Shown here: piece after piece, positions 37,674 to 51,161 of the stretch | How the letters are laid out: the number at the start of each line of letters is the position of its first letter | Position numbering within the stretch: the stretch's first letter is position 1 | Origin: Haematococcus lacustris | Lineage: Eukaryota; Chlorophyta; Chlorophyceae; Chlamydomonadales; Haematococcaceae | Direction of reading: 5' to 3' | Length of the DNA: 64,000 nucleotides | NCBI GenBank assembly: GCA_030144725.1 | Contig: JASKMD010000029.1 | Location: forward strand, 12,258,733-12,322,732 | Program-made: the position numbers and the translations under genes | The notes under the pieces: generated by a model | The model's database searches: none | What the model was told of the DNA's origin: nothing | What the model saw: only the letters and a program-made list of their open reading frames with translations

Positions 37674-38051
37674 GCCTACAGTACTGTAGGTGTCTACAGT
37701 ACTGTAGGTGTCTACAGTACTGTAGGTGTCTACAGTACTGTAGGTGTCTACAGTACTGTAGATGTCTACAGTACTGTAGATGTCTACAGTACTGTAGGGG
37801 TCTACAGTACTGTAGATGTCTACAGTACTGAAGGTGTCTACAGTACTGTAGATGTCTACAGTACTGTAGGTGTCTACAGTACTGTAGGGGTCTACAGTAC
37901 TGTAGGTGTCTACAGTACTGTGGGTGTCTACAGTACTGTAGATGTCTACAGTACTGTAGGGGTCTACAGTACTGTAGATGTCTACAGTACTGTAGGTGTC
38001 TACAGTACTGTAGATGTCTACAGTACTGTAGGTGTCTACAGTACTGTAGGG
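37674..38051 (+). repeat. Palindromic 18-bp satellite, block 2 (left of TIR transposon)
   Basis: About 20 copies of CTACAGTACTGTAG with spacers GTGT, ATGT or GGGT. The last unit is cut at AGGG by the TIR transposon; the same array resumes at 41802. Confidence 0.95.
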
Positions 38052-38655
38052 GGTCACCCCCGCCATTGGCTGCACCCCTGATAACTATCCGACTGATCTT
38101 TAAGAGTTTTTCAGCGATTCTTGCGCAGGGCTGTGCAGCTCACGAGCGCGAGGCTAGCGGGCTGCTCGGGCTGATGTGCACCTGTGCCGGGGCGGGCGGG
38201 TGTGTTGAGAATTCTGGTCGCATTGTGCCGGAATTGGCCTGCTGTGTGGGGCTGTGATCGGCGAATAGCTATCTCGCTCAGCGGCTCAGCTTTTCAAAAT
38301 TTTGAATTTCTTGTCGGGCGCAGGACCCCCCCGACATGTGTTCTAGTGCTAGTGCTAGTGCTGATCATGTGCTTGATAGTGCTGGTGTGGCTTCCGGGCT
38401 GTCCCTGCACAACAATGTGCGACAACAAGCGTGCGACTCGTGTCACGTAAGACCATGTCAAATTTGCATGAAAATGGCACTTTTCCGGCCGTTCTCACTG
38501 TCCAACCAGGGCGGCAGGATGTGAACTGCTAGTTCTGTGCAGCTCCTAGTGTGGGCTTCTATCGTGTAATCAGGACATAAACGCGTTGTGTTCATGTGTG
38601 GGCCGTTTGTGATGCTCCAAAGTAGACCCCCATGCACCTTACATAACCAGCCAAA

Positions 38656-40152
38656 TCAGCCATATAAACGCTTCACCTCATATTCAAACTCCAGCTGCTC
38701 ACTCCTTAGGTCCCTCACCACTAAACGACGCAGTTTCCGACGTTCCTTTGGCCTATCCAACCCCATGTGCTGGCAATATCGTGCACAGTGTGTGTTGGTC
38801 AGTTTGCCAAAGCACACCTCATCATGCAACAAATCGGGATGGAACCACATCAACAATGCATAACACTCTTCGTCATCATACACCTCCTTCACAGTGTCTT
38901 GAAACATGGGCATGGGCTGAAGTGGGGTAGTGGTGTCAGGCTTTATGCATGGCAGGCTTGGCACACTCATGCACGTGCTGCATGCACAAGCAGCCATGGC
39001 CCATTGAGGCTGCTCCCTGTCAGGTGTGAACACCATGCGGTGCATTGCCCTACACCCCTCCACCTTATCATGCATGCGTTCCACATCAGCCTTAGGCATA
39101 CTACATACACCTGCTTGCCTAGCGTCGTCCAGCACCAGGTAGCGCCGACGCATGATGTGTCCACGTTGCCGGTGGCTGGCACTGGTGTCTTGTGCATGGC
39201 ATGGCACAGCAAAATGCTTGTTAGCCCAATCTGTCAGCACAGCAGCCCCACACACTTTCCCCACCAGCTCAGGATGCACTAACATCTGCTCCCTCCACTC
39301 CCTCTTAGCCACCCCACCCTCAGAGTCATGCGTGCTCTTGAAATGCGATGTGGCACCATATGACCATTGCACAGGCACCCCAAACCTATTAGCTAGGTGC
39401 CAATGCAACTTGATGGCCTTGGCCCCCTTGAACTGTGATGCACAACCATCTGACCACAAACACAGCTGCCTCATGTCCATCTTGCCCACCCACCCCTCTC
39501 CATCGTCCCTCCCCTCACTCACTCCATCGGTGTTGCTGGCCTCACCCTGGATGCCATCCGGGTGCCTCCTGCCTTGCAGCAAACACTCAATCACTTGCAC
39601 AAGGGCTGTGGTGGAAGCCTCAGCAGACTGGTCACACCTGTCAGCACTCACAAACACTGACTCCTCCCTGTAGTTGCCAGCCATGTCCTGGTAGTGTGCA
39701 CATGCCACGAACACTGACATGGTCCTCTGCTTCCAATATGCTCCCTGACATGCTATGTCTTGGTGGATGGTGAGCTTCTCTGACCAGTCACACGACACGA
39801 CAACTAGCCCCGGTGTGTTGCGCACAGCGGCACAGTGCGCCCTAAAGGTGGCACGCTGATGCTTGGCAAGGTATTGATGCCACAACTGCTTTTGCATGAG
39901 GGCATTGAAGCCAAGCACCAACTCACCCAGTGTGGTATGGACTGTGGCCAACTCTACGCCTTGCCCATTGTCCAGCTTCTTGAACTCACGATACTGCAGC
40001 TGCACACCCTCACACCCCGCCTTCACGCCCACCTTCCTATCCTTGCAGGCTGCGCACTGACGCTGCAAGCAGGCCAGCCTTGGCTTGGCGCCAACCTTGC
40101 ATGGGCACACAAACCAGCTCTGCACCGTGGCACAGTCCAGGTCAACCCTCAC
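38656..40152 (-). CDS. DDD-type transposase candidate of the TIR transposon
   Basis: 498 residues without a break. Three blocks fit an RNase H-fold nuclease: VVVSCDWSEKLTIHQD (Asp122), LCLWSDGCASQFKG (Asp235) and TSHFKSTHDSEGGVAKREW (Asp276). Many uncharacterised eukaryotic proteins share the series D-x-x-E-N, SDGxxSQFKN and HGKGxxDGxGG; this protein fits that series. The N-terminal part is Cys-rich (FVCPCKVGAKPRL, CLQRQCAACKD), probably zinc-binding, and two CX2C-like pairs lie near residue 390. The listed start is a GTG; the frame is open further upstream and overlaps the coiled-coil frame, so the N-terminus is uncertain and the two may be one protein joined by splicing or frameshift. It would cut and join the element ends. 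Confidence 0.7.
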   Translation of the reverse strand: MRVDLDCATVQSWFVCPCKVGAKPRLACLQRQCAACKDRKVGVKAGCEGVQLQYREFKKLDNGQGVELATVHTTLGELVLGFNALMQKQLWHQYLAKHQRATFRAHCAAVRNTPGLVVVSCDWSEKLTIHQDIACQGAYWKQRTMSVFVACAHYQDMAGNYREESVFVSADRCDQSAEASTTALVQVIECLLQGRRHPDGIQGEASNTDGVSEGRDDGEGWVGKMDMRQLCLWSDGCASQFKGAKAIKLHWHLANRFGVPVQWSYGATSHFKSTHDSEGGVAKREWREQMLVHPELVGKVCGAAVLTDWANKHFAVPCHAQDTSASHRQRGHIMRRRYLVLDDARQAGVCSMPKADVERMHDKVEGCRAMHRMVFTPDREQPQWAMAACACSTCMSVPSLPCIKPDTTTPLQPMPMFQDTVKEVYDDEECYALLMWFHPDLLHDEVCFGKLTNTHCARYCQHMGLDRPKERRKLRRLVVRDLRSEQLEFEYEVKRLYG

Positions 40153-41552
40153 GTCTGCACCCCCAGCGGCACCTCCTGTTGTAGCTTTAGTAGCAGGTCT
40201 GCCTGCTGCTGCTGCAACAGGTGCTGCTGTGCATCCAGCTGCTGCTGCACCTGGTGTCGCAACTCAGCCCCACTTTGTACCTCGAGCTGTTGATGCAACC
40301 TGTTAAGCTGCTGCTGCAACTGCACAAGATGCTGCTGCTCAGCCACCTGCTGCTCCCTCTGCTGCAGGTCCGCCTGTTGCTGCTGCACCTGGTGCTTCTG
40401 CTGAGACACCTGCTGCTCCCTCAGCTGCAGGTCCGCCTGCTGCTGCTGCACCTGTTGCTGCTGTTGAGCCACCTGCTGCTCCCTCAGCTGCAGGTCCGCC
40501 TGTTGCTGCTGCACCTGGTGCTTCTGCTGAGACACCTGCTGCTCCCTTAGCTGCAGGTCCGCCTGCTGCTGCTGCACCTGTTGCTGCTGTTGAGCCACCT
40601 GCTGCTCCCTCTGCTGCAGGTCCGCCTGCTGCTGCTGCACCTGTTGCTGCTGTTGAGCCACCTGCTGCTCCCTATGCTGCATGTTTGCCTGCTGCTGCTG
40701 CAGCTGGTGTTGCTGCTCAGCCAACTGCTGCTCCCTCAGGTGCATGTCTGCCTGCTGCTGCTGCAGCTGCTGTTGCTGCTCAGCCACCTGCTGCTCCTTA
40801 CGTTGAAGTTCCTCCTGCAGGAGGTCCTGCAGCTGTTGCTGTAGATGTTGCAAGCGTTGGGTGTCAGTAGCTTGTTGCTCCCTCTGCTGCAGTTCAGGCT
40901 GCAGCTGGTGCAACTGTGCCTCATAAGCACCAGCATCAGCCTGTGCCTGGGCCTCAGCCTCGTAAGCACCAGCATCAGCCTCATCAGCACCAGCCTCATC
41001 AGCACCAGCATCAGCCTGTGCCAGGGCCTGAGCCTCAGCAACACCAGCCTGGGCCTTGGCCTCAGCCTCAGCAGCACCAGCCTGGGCCTTGGCTTCAGCC
41101 TCAGCAGCCCTGCGCTGTGCCATAACCTCCCTCGCTTTTTGCGCACCGGCACATCTAGCCATCACCCCCCTTTTCTTGGTAACCATGGCGTTTACAGGCC
41201 TGCACAACGGCAAACACTTCTCACAGCTCAGTGTCTGCATGTTTTTCACTAATTCTTGCCGTTCGTGGTTGCTCAGAAGCCACAAGCACCAGTAATCAGG
41301 AACTCTTGTGCAACCTAAAAATGGCTGCAACATGTGGACTGAACCTGTTTTCAGCGACAATCCGCAATCGCGGTCACGCTCCCAACCCACAATGCCATCG
41401 ACCTGCGGAGGCGCCGTTTGATGACAAAAGGTGACACTTTGGAGCGGGGGGCAAGGAAGCAGGCCGGGAAGCAGCAGGTGAGCTTGGGAGTGGGTCTCGA
41501 TTCGTGCTAGGACGTTGCAGCACTGATGCGTGCTAACCTGAAAAGTTGGCAT
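40149..41552 (-). CDS. Gln-rich coiled-coil protein (or N-terminal part of the transposase)
   Basis: 467 residues. Residues 1-135 are mixed, with Cys-rich LSCEKCLPLCRP near 120. Then comes an Ala/Glu/Gln-rich helix (135-215) and about 230 residues of near-perfect coiled coil made of a 21-residue repeat (QQADLQLREQQVAQQQQQVQ). It ends at TGA 40149-40151, 1 bp into the listed start of the transposase frame, and the two frames are offset by one base. In the same transposon on the same strand it could be a multimerisation arm of the transposase or a separate accessory protein. The repeat is CTGCTG-based in DNA, so it may have grown by microsatellite expansion. Confidence 0.6.
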   Translation of the reverse strand: MPTFQVSTHQCCNVLARIETHSQAHLLLPGLLPCPPLQSVTFCHQTAPPQVDGIVGWERDRDCGLSLKTGSVHMLQPFLGCTRVPDYWCLWLLSNHERQELVKNMQTLSCEKCLPLCRPVNAMVTKKRGVMARCAGAQKAREVMAQRRAAEAEAKAQAGAAEAEAKAQAGVAEAQALAQADAGADEAGADEADAGAYEAEAQAQADAGAYEAQLHQLQPELQQREQQATDTQRLQHLQQQLQDLLQEELQRKEQQVAEQQQQLQQQQADMHLREQQLAEQQHQLQQQQANMQHREQQVAQQQQQVQQQQADLQQREQQVAQQQQQVQQQQADLQLREQQVSQQKHQVQQQQADLQLREQQVAQQQQQVQQQQADLQLREQQVSQQKHQVQQQQADLQQREQQVAEQQHLVQLQQQLNRLHQQLEVQSGAELRHQVQQQLDAQQHLLQQQQADLLLKLQQEVPLGVQT

Positions 41553-41801
41553 GTCCAGTCAGGATGCGCCATTCACGCCGCTCTGGGTCAAGGCTGCCTA
41601 ATGCCGTCGCTAAATGTGTCTGCGACGCTCCAGAACACGTCGCGTGTTGGGGGCCAGCCACCCGGCAAACCGCTGGGGCTGGCTGCACTCTATTCGGGCC
41701 ATTACTAGCTCATCGCACAAATCGGCGGCCTCATCCGTGCAGAAATGAGTAAGAAAGTTATCTCTTGAGCCATGGGGGTGCAGCCAATGGCGGGGGTGAC
41801 C

Positions 41802-42864
41802 AGGGGTCTACAGTACTGTAGGTGTCTACAGTACTGTGGGTGTCTACAGTACTGTAGATGTCTACAGTACTGAAGGGGTCTACAGTACTGTAGGTGTCTA
41901 CAGTACTGTGGGTGTCTACAGTACTGTAGATGTCTACAGTACTGTAGATGTCTACAGTACTGTAGGTGTCTACAGTACTGTAGGTGTCTACAGTACTGTG
42001 GGTGTCTACAGTACTGTAGATGTCTACAGTACTGTAGATGTCTACAGTACTGTAGGGGTCTACAGTACTGTAGGTGTCTACAGTACTGTAGGGGTCTACA
42101 GTACTGTGGGTGTCTACAGTACTGTAGGTGTCTACAGTACTGTAGGTGTCTACAGTACTGTAGATGTCTACAGTACTGTAGGTGTCTACAGTACTGTAGG
42201 GGTCTACAGTACTGTAGGTGTCTACAGTACTGTGGGTGTCTACAGTACTGTAGATGTCTACAGTACTGTAGGTGTCTACAGTACTGTAGATGTCTACAGT
42301 ACTGTAGGTGTCTACAGTACTGTAGGGGTCTACAGTACTGTAGGTGTCTACAGTACTGTGGGTGTCTACAGTACTGTAGATGTCTACAGTACTGTAGGGG
42401 TCTACAGTACTGTAGGTGTCTACAGTACTGTGGGTGTCTATAGTACTGTAGATGTCTACAGTACTGTAGATGTCTACAGTACTGTAGGTGTCTACAGTAC
42501 TGTAGGTGTCTACAGTACTGTGGGTGTCTACAGTACTGTAGATGTCTACAGTACTGTAGATGTCTACAGTACTGTAGGTGTCTACAGTACTGTAGGTGTC
42601 TACAGTACTGTGGGTGTCTACAGTACTGTAGATGTCTACAGTACTGTAGATGTCTACAGTACTGTAGGGGTCTACAGTACTGTAGGTGTCTACAGTACTG
42701 TAGGGGTCTACAGTACTGTGGGTGTCTACAGTACTATAGATGTCTACAGTACTGTAGATGTCTACAGTACTGTAGGGGTCTACAGTACTGTAGGTGTCTA
42801 CAGTACTGTAGGTGTCTACAGTACTGTAGGTGTCTACAGTACTGTAGGTGTCTACAGTACTGTA
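41802..42864 (+). repeat. Palindromic 18-bp satellite, block 3 (right of TIR transposon)
   Basis: About 58 copies of CTACAGTACTGTAG with spacers. A 90-bp higher-order unit of five variants (end bases TAGGTGT, TAGGTGT, TGGGTGT, TAGATGT, TAGATGT) recurs several times. The 1.1 kb frame encoding VYSTVG/VYSTVD repeats is an artefact of an 18-bp period. Confidence 0.95.
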
Positions 42865-43585
42865 TGTAGCTCCCTATGGCGACCTTATTGCGTGGACACA
42901 ACTTTCGGCACAAATATCTATATCGAGCTTGCGGGCCTACGCTTCGACGCCTCTCACTATTTATAGCACGCAGAAGCTGACGGTGCAATCGCGGTAGCAA
43001 ATGGTGGTTTGAATGTGGAGAACAACATGATACCCTATTTACAAGAGACCTTGTCAAATCTGACCTACAGTACTGTAGACATCTACAGTACTGTAGACAT
43101 CTACAGTACTGTAGACATCTACAGTACTGTAGATGTCTACAGTACTGTAGGTACCTACACTCCAACTGCTCACATACTCAAAATTTCAACAAGCGTCAAG
43201 TGGCGTTGGAGTCGCAAGGACAATCCGAGGCGAACCGCATCAAAAAGTTACCCCCCTAGGATGACGAATATCCGCACTAATTTGCCTGTGTGTCATTGAG
43301 TGACGGTTTGAATGCGCACCGCTTGCACCGCCAGCCAGCAGTCAGATGGGCGGCGCCTCCCTCTACAGGCAAGGGCCTTAGTGCTTGGGGCTAAGAAAAG
43401 GACGGGGTGGGGAGGGCGCTGCTGCGGGCGGACTTGCTATCCCTAGGCCACAGCACTGCTGCTTCCCACCGCGTTGTGCCAAGTCAGGGTTCGGCAGAGG
43501 GGCGGATGTTGGGCCTGTCTGAGGGATGGGTGTCTGCCCACAAGCTGCTTATGCCATGCCATGCATATGCTTGAGGGTATGGCAG
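42865..43585. other. Unique sequence around satellite block 4, no gene recognised
   Basis: Apart from block 4 no frame, RNA gene or TIR was recognised. The sequence at 43160-43300 is AT-richer than its surroundings. Confidence 0.4.
43063..43155 (+). repeat. Palindromic 18-bp satellite, block 4 (short)
   Basis: Five units, mostly with ACAT spacers as in block 1 and opposite in sense to blocks 2 and 3. It is separated from block 3 by about 200 bp of unique sequence. Confidence 0.9.
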
Positions 43586-44810
43586 TCAGGCCGCCCCAAC
43601 ATGGGGTTAGTAATGTTCATGCGACTACTCTCTGAATACCGCATCGTTTTCAATAGCGTTTGTCACATTGGCAGCCACGTTTTAGTCCGCGTAATCTGAC
43701 CATCAGCGCTAGCCATTGGAGTCTTTGCTCGCGTACTGCCACATGTGCCCGCGAACAAATCACAGCGGCGATATGGGCCTCCTTGGCACCGTGAGCCACA
43801 TCGTTGTGGACCCATCTACCTAGCGTAGTGAGCTGGTTGTGCACAAATGGAATGTCCGGCCAACACCCGTCGCGATGCCTGCCAGGCGTGCAGGGCACCT
43901 AGACGGGGTGATTGGAACATATATTCGTGTTCGGTTCTCGCCGAATACACCATTTGGGTCGGCGCACACTAAGGTATCACCGGCTTACACCCCCCCTCCT
44001 CCACTGTGTCCTCCACTGTGTCGCACCCGTTGCACCTAGAGGAAAACGGACACGAAATGTTTGTTCTTGACCCAATGGCGGATCTCTTGAAACAAACCGC
44101 ACATCAAACAACCCAGGCCTCTATCAGTTTGACATCTTCAAAGTGACATGATGTTCTCCAAGCAGAATCAGGGCCACGGGGCTGTGGGGTGGCAGTTGAG
44201 CTATGAAACTTTGCACGCAGGTGGATGGCATGTAGGGGAGTATAACTCTCAGAGGAGACGAGGCCAGATTCGGTCATGGTGTGGTGTTGTGTGACTGACT
44301 GCATGGCCCTGGCCCTGAAATCGGCTAAGGGAGTTGGTGGTCACCGACCAAAGTGAGCTTTTGGCTTAGCTGAGTATGAGCGTTTGTAACACTGTCTGGG
44401 AGGAGCTTAACCTAGTAAGTAGCATGTTGTAAGTCCATATGGCTGAGCTGTGGCATTGCCCTCCAGGTATGGGGGGGAGGTGGGCCCGGTGCCACATTCC
44501 CGTGATCGTTCTCCGATCCGACTGTTGCTGCCGACGCGCATGCTCGCGTAGAGCAGCCAAAGCGGCGCGGGCGGTCGTAGCGATGACTGCATGCCCCGCA
44601 ACGGCTTGAATTTGAATCACCAACTTTGATGCTTTGCTGTGCACGACCTATTGCGTGCATAATAATTCTGGATGGGTGAACGGTAGCTGGCAGGGTTGGC
44701 TACATGGTGAATCATTTAGCATAACATTTGGCGCAGTGAGTGCAGAGTTACAGCCGTTCTACTGCCAGGGGTCGGTTTACTGTCATTTTTTGAATGTTGG
44801 GAGCGCCTGA
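43586..44810. mobile_element. TCAGGC-type TIR element, intact copy E (1,225 bp)
   Basis: It begins TCAGGCCGCCCCAACAT and ends ATGTTGGGAGCGCCTGA, with the perfect 7-bp duplication ATGGCAG (43579-43585, 44811-44817). It is almost identical to copy D without the Copia insert. No protein above background is encoded, so it is non-autonomous. Confidence 0.92.
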
Positions 44811-44817
44811 ATGGCAG

Positions 44818-47714
<2,897 letters not shown>

Positions 47715-48857
47715 ACAGCCAGGGTCGGCTGCACAGCTGCAGGGGGGACACATGGTCGGCCAGCCTGACCTGCTTGGCCTGCTTGGCCTGCTTGCTGAAC
47801 AGCCAGGGCCTGACTGCAGCTGCAGGGGGGGAACATGCGTCACAGACGGTCAGCCAGCCTCTGGCCTGCTTGGCCTGCTGGGTCAGAGGGGCGCCAGCCT
47901 TGCCTGCTTGCATGCATGCTTGGTCAGTGTGACTGAACTAATGGGCTGGTGAAGGGACTGTTTGGCCTGACTGCCTGATTGACACACATGATTGGGAGTT
48001 GAACCAAGTTGCATGGCTGGCCTGAGCCCTGCAGCTCCTACTCCCTGAGGCCTGACTGAGCTGCCCCGCATGGGCTAGTGGGGGAGGGGTCCGGGTACAA
48101 CCAGGCAGATGGCCATGCCCCTAGGCTGTAGACCTAGCTTCAGGACTACAGGGCTGAGCTGGTGGGCTGGTGGGGAGGGTGGGTGGGGTGGGGAGTAAGG
48201 GTTGTAGAGGAGGCGTCTAGTGCGCTTCCTCGGGGCCTTGGCTGGCCTCTGGCTGATCCGCGTGGCACGCTGTCCAGGCACAACGTGCAGGCAGCGTGTT
48301 GGGATGGTAAAGGGAGAAGGCTCGGCTGCTGGGGGTGGGTGGGTGGGCCACAGCCTTGAAGTCCTGGGGTCGCAAGCGGCGCAGGGCGCCGTCTCCTGCA
48401 CTGTGCTTCCTTGCCAGGCGCCTAGTCTGGCTGCACAAGCCAAGCTGGGCCGATAGGGCCCCGGGTGGTGTGATGAGGTGTGAGTAGATTCGCTGATGCA
48501 AGCTGAACTGGGTGCGTTGAATTGTTGGCTTGGCTCGATTTGAAGGGGATTGACCTGACTTGCAACGTTGTGAGCGCATGAGATTGACAACGTTCTTGCA
48601 GCACTTAGACCAAGCAACTCGATATCCGTGGTTTACCAATCGGCCCAGCAAGTGCGAAGAGACAGGCCAGGAGTGGGGGATTGTACGGCAGCTGCTTCCT
48701 TTTCGCCTATCGTGGCGGTGGCATTCTTGGTATGACTTGCTGACTGGACTGGGCACCTGGCTGAATTAGAAGCAAGGGGGCAGTAGCACACTAGGTGCGG
48801 GAGAGTTCATGTTAGGGCCGTGAAAACCCTATGAGCTGCACGAACAATGCCAGGCAT
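47715..48857. other. POR 3' flank, no further gene recognised
   Basis: It contains a local duplication of GGCCTGAACAGCCAGG (47705 and 47793 area) and GC-rich unique sequence. A canonical TGTAA polyadenylation signal was not found close to the stop. Confidence 0.45.
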
Positions 48858-49904
48858 AACGATTTGAAAGCTGACCGATACAGGCTACCCCTCCCATTGA
48901 ACCACCAACCCCCCTAACGATAAGGGACAACGGCTTTTTCGGACTCATTTCTGCACGGATTTACACGCGGATTGAAGCGTCGGAATGAGGCCGCGCTGAG
49001 CCACACGCTGAGCTGGTCGGGCATGTTGCCGGGTATCCGACCCTACCGAGCCTGCGGACGTGATGTACGTTGACCCAGTAGTAGTGAGTCCTTGTTAAAC
49101 GCGATGGTTAGTGCGCGGTGTGCGAGGAGCCCGACCTCATGTCCAACATAATAACCCACATGCGCTGGCTCTGAGGCGACGAAACTAGGCTCAGGGGCTC
49201 TGAAACTAGGAGGAGACCACGGCATGAGCATAGCAGGGGCAACTGCATCGTTCACTTGCTGATTAAGCTCCATAAAGGTGGGCTAAACCTCCCCCATGCT
49301 GCCCACTCTGCTGATGCCCGTCTGACAACCATGCAACTCATTGCAACTCTCCAGCCTTGCGTCACTGGTTGGGGAAGTCACTGTGAACCCCCTGCCAAAG
49401 TCTCAACTCTTGCTGAGATTTGCCAATATGTGTTTTAGAAGATGGCGTGGGCACATGTCTGCAGCATGCCGACATCCAAATATCACCTCTGCAAACGGCA
49501 GGGGGGCCTGGCTGCCCGCTGTGCGTGTTGTGTGAGGTCTACGCAAGCTGCCAGCACTGGCTGGGTGGAGATTCATGTGGAGGGGGAGGCTGTGTAAGAT
49601 GATGTTGAGAAAACTGGGCTCCATGCGTAAAGTGTACCGCAGCGGAGAACTCTGCATCCCGCGTTGTGGGTGTTGTTAGGCAGCACTTGAAAGGCCCATC
49701 GTGCACAGCGGAACCGTTCGCGTGCCTGGCAGACTGCCGGTCACCGTGGGTGCCAGCAGCTCGGGCGCGCAGGCGCAAGCGCGGCGCAGAGATAAGGCAT
49801 TTCGCGTTAAAATGACAACTCAACTCTCACCAGGCGCGCCACAAAGTCAAATGTCCCTTACGTGGTGGTTCAATGGGAGGGGTAGCCTACAACGATTTGA
49901 AAGC
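48858..49904. mobile_element. Possible 1 kb inverted-repeat element
   Basis: AGGCTACCCCTCCCATTGAA (48882 onward) is inverted at 49863-49888, and both inverted repeats lie inside a 14-bp direct repeat AACGATTTGAAAGC (48858-48871 and 49891-49904). No coding sequence is seen between. The direct repeats are not flush with the inverted ones (10 bp apart on the left, 2 bp on the right), so the exact ends are unclear. Confidence 0.45.
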
Positions 49905-51161
49905 AGCACAAGAGCGCCGCAAAGCAGTGCACGGTAAAGTACCCACGCTAGGTGTGTGGACAATGTAAACTCCACGCAGTACAAGCAGCCGTCGCTAGTT
50001 TTCATATCGGCGCAGCTCCTCACCCGCAAGGTATAAGCCTGTACCCTGTCTCGCGTACTTTGTCTGTCCCCTGTGCACCAGTGTTTTTTTTCGCCTTATA
50101 TTCGGGCGGCCCCAACATGGGGGTGGTAATGTTCATGCAAATACTCTCTCAAATCTGCACCGTTTTCGATACCGTTTATCACATTGGTATCTGCAAAGCA
50201 ATGCGCGTCATTTGACCATCAGCGCAAGCCATTGGAGTCTTTGCTCGCGTACTGTCACATGTGCCCGCGAACAAATAACAGCGGCGAGACGGGTATCCTT
50301 GGGACGGTGAGCAACATCCCTGTGGCGCCATCTATCCATCCCTGTGGCGCAGTGAGCGGGTTGTGCACACATGGAATGTCCGGCAAACACCCAACGCGAT
50401 GCCTGCTGGGCGTGCAGGGCACCTAGACGGGGTGATTGAAGCATATGTTCATACTCCCTTCCGTCGAATACACCATTTGGGTCGGCACACACTAAGGTAT
50501 CACCGGGTTACACCCCCCCTCCTCTACTGTGTCATCCACTGTATTGCACCCGCTGCACTCACAAGAAAATGGCTATGAAATGTTTGTTCTTGACCCCTTG
50601 GCGCTTTTGTTAAAACAAACCGCACGTTAAACAGCCCAGGCCTCTATCAGTTTGACATCTTCAAAGTGACATCATGTTCTCCAAGCAGAATCAGGGCCAC
50701 GGGGCTGTGGGGTGGCAGTTGAGCTATGAAACTTTGCACGCAGGTGGATGGCATGTAGGGGAGTGTAACTCTCAGGGGAGCCGAGTCCAAACTCGGTCAT
50801 GGTGTGGAGTTGTGCGACTGACTGCATGGCTCTGGCCCTGAGATCGGCTAAGGGAGTTGGGGGTCACAGACAAAGTGAGCTTTTGCCTTATCTGAGTATG
50901 AGCGTTTGTAACACTGTCGTAGATGAGCTTAACCTAGTAAGTAGCATGTTGTAGGTCCAAATGGTCGAGCTGTGGCATTGCCCTCAAGATATGGGGAGGA
51001 GGTAGGCTCAGTGCCACATTCCCGCAATCGCTCTCCGATCCGACTGCTGCTGTCGACGCGCATGCTCGTGTAGAGCAGCCTAAGCGACGCGGGCGGTCGC
51101 AGCGATGACTGCATGCTCCGCTACGGCTCAAATTTGAATCACTAACTTTGACGCTTTGTTG

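Larger units (their letters stand above)
38052..41801 (-). mobile_element. 3.75 kb TIR DNA transposon inserted in the palindromic satellite
   Basis: Terminal inverted repeats of 27 bp begin GGTCACCCCCGCCATTGG (38052-38078 and, inverted, 41775-41801). The 4-bp target duplication AGGG (38048-38051, 41802-41805) restores an exact satellite unit, CTGTAGGGGTCTACAG, when one copy and the element are removed. Inside, on minus, are a coiled-coil frame (41552-40149) and a transposase-like frame (40152-38656). I cannot assign the superfamily; the 4-bp duplication and DDD pattern are the useful clues. The rest (38079-38655 and 41553-41774) is non-coding. Confidence 0.85.

Noticed and set aside
37049..38081. 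Cys/Leu/Ala-rich frames over the CTG array
   Set aside because: Microsatellite translation without domain; interrupted by the known Gypsy target duplication.
41836..42966. 376-codon frame with VYSTVG/VYSTVD repeats
   Set aside because: The 18-bp period is divisible by three and the palindrome gives similar peptides on both strands; no start context or domain.
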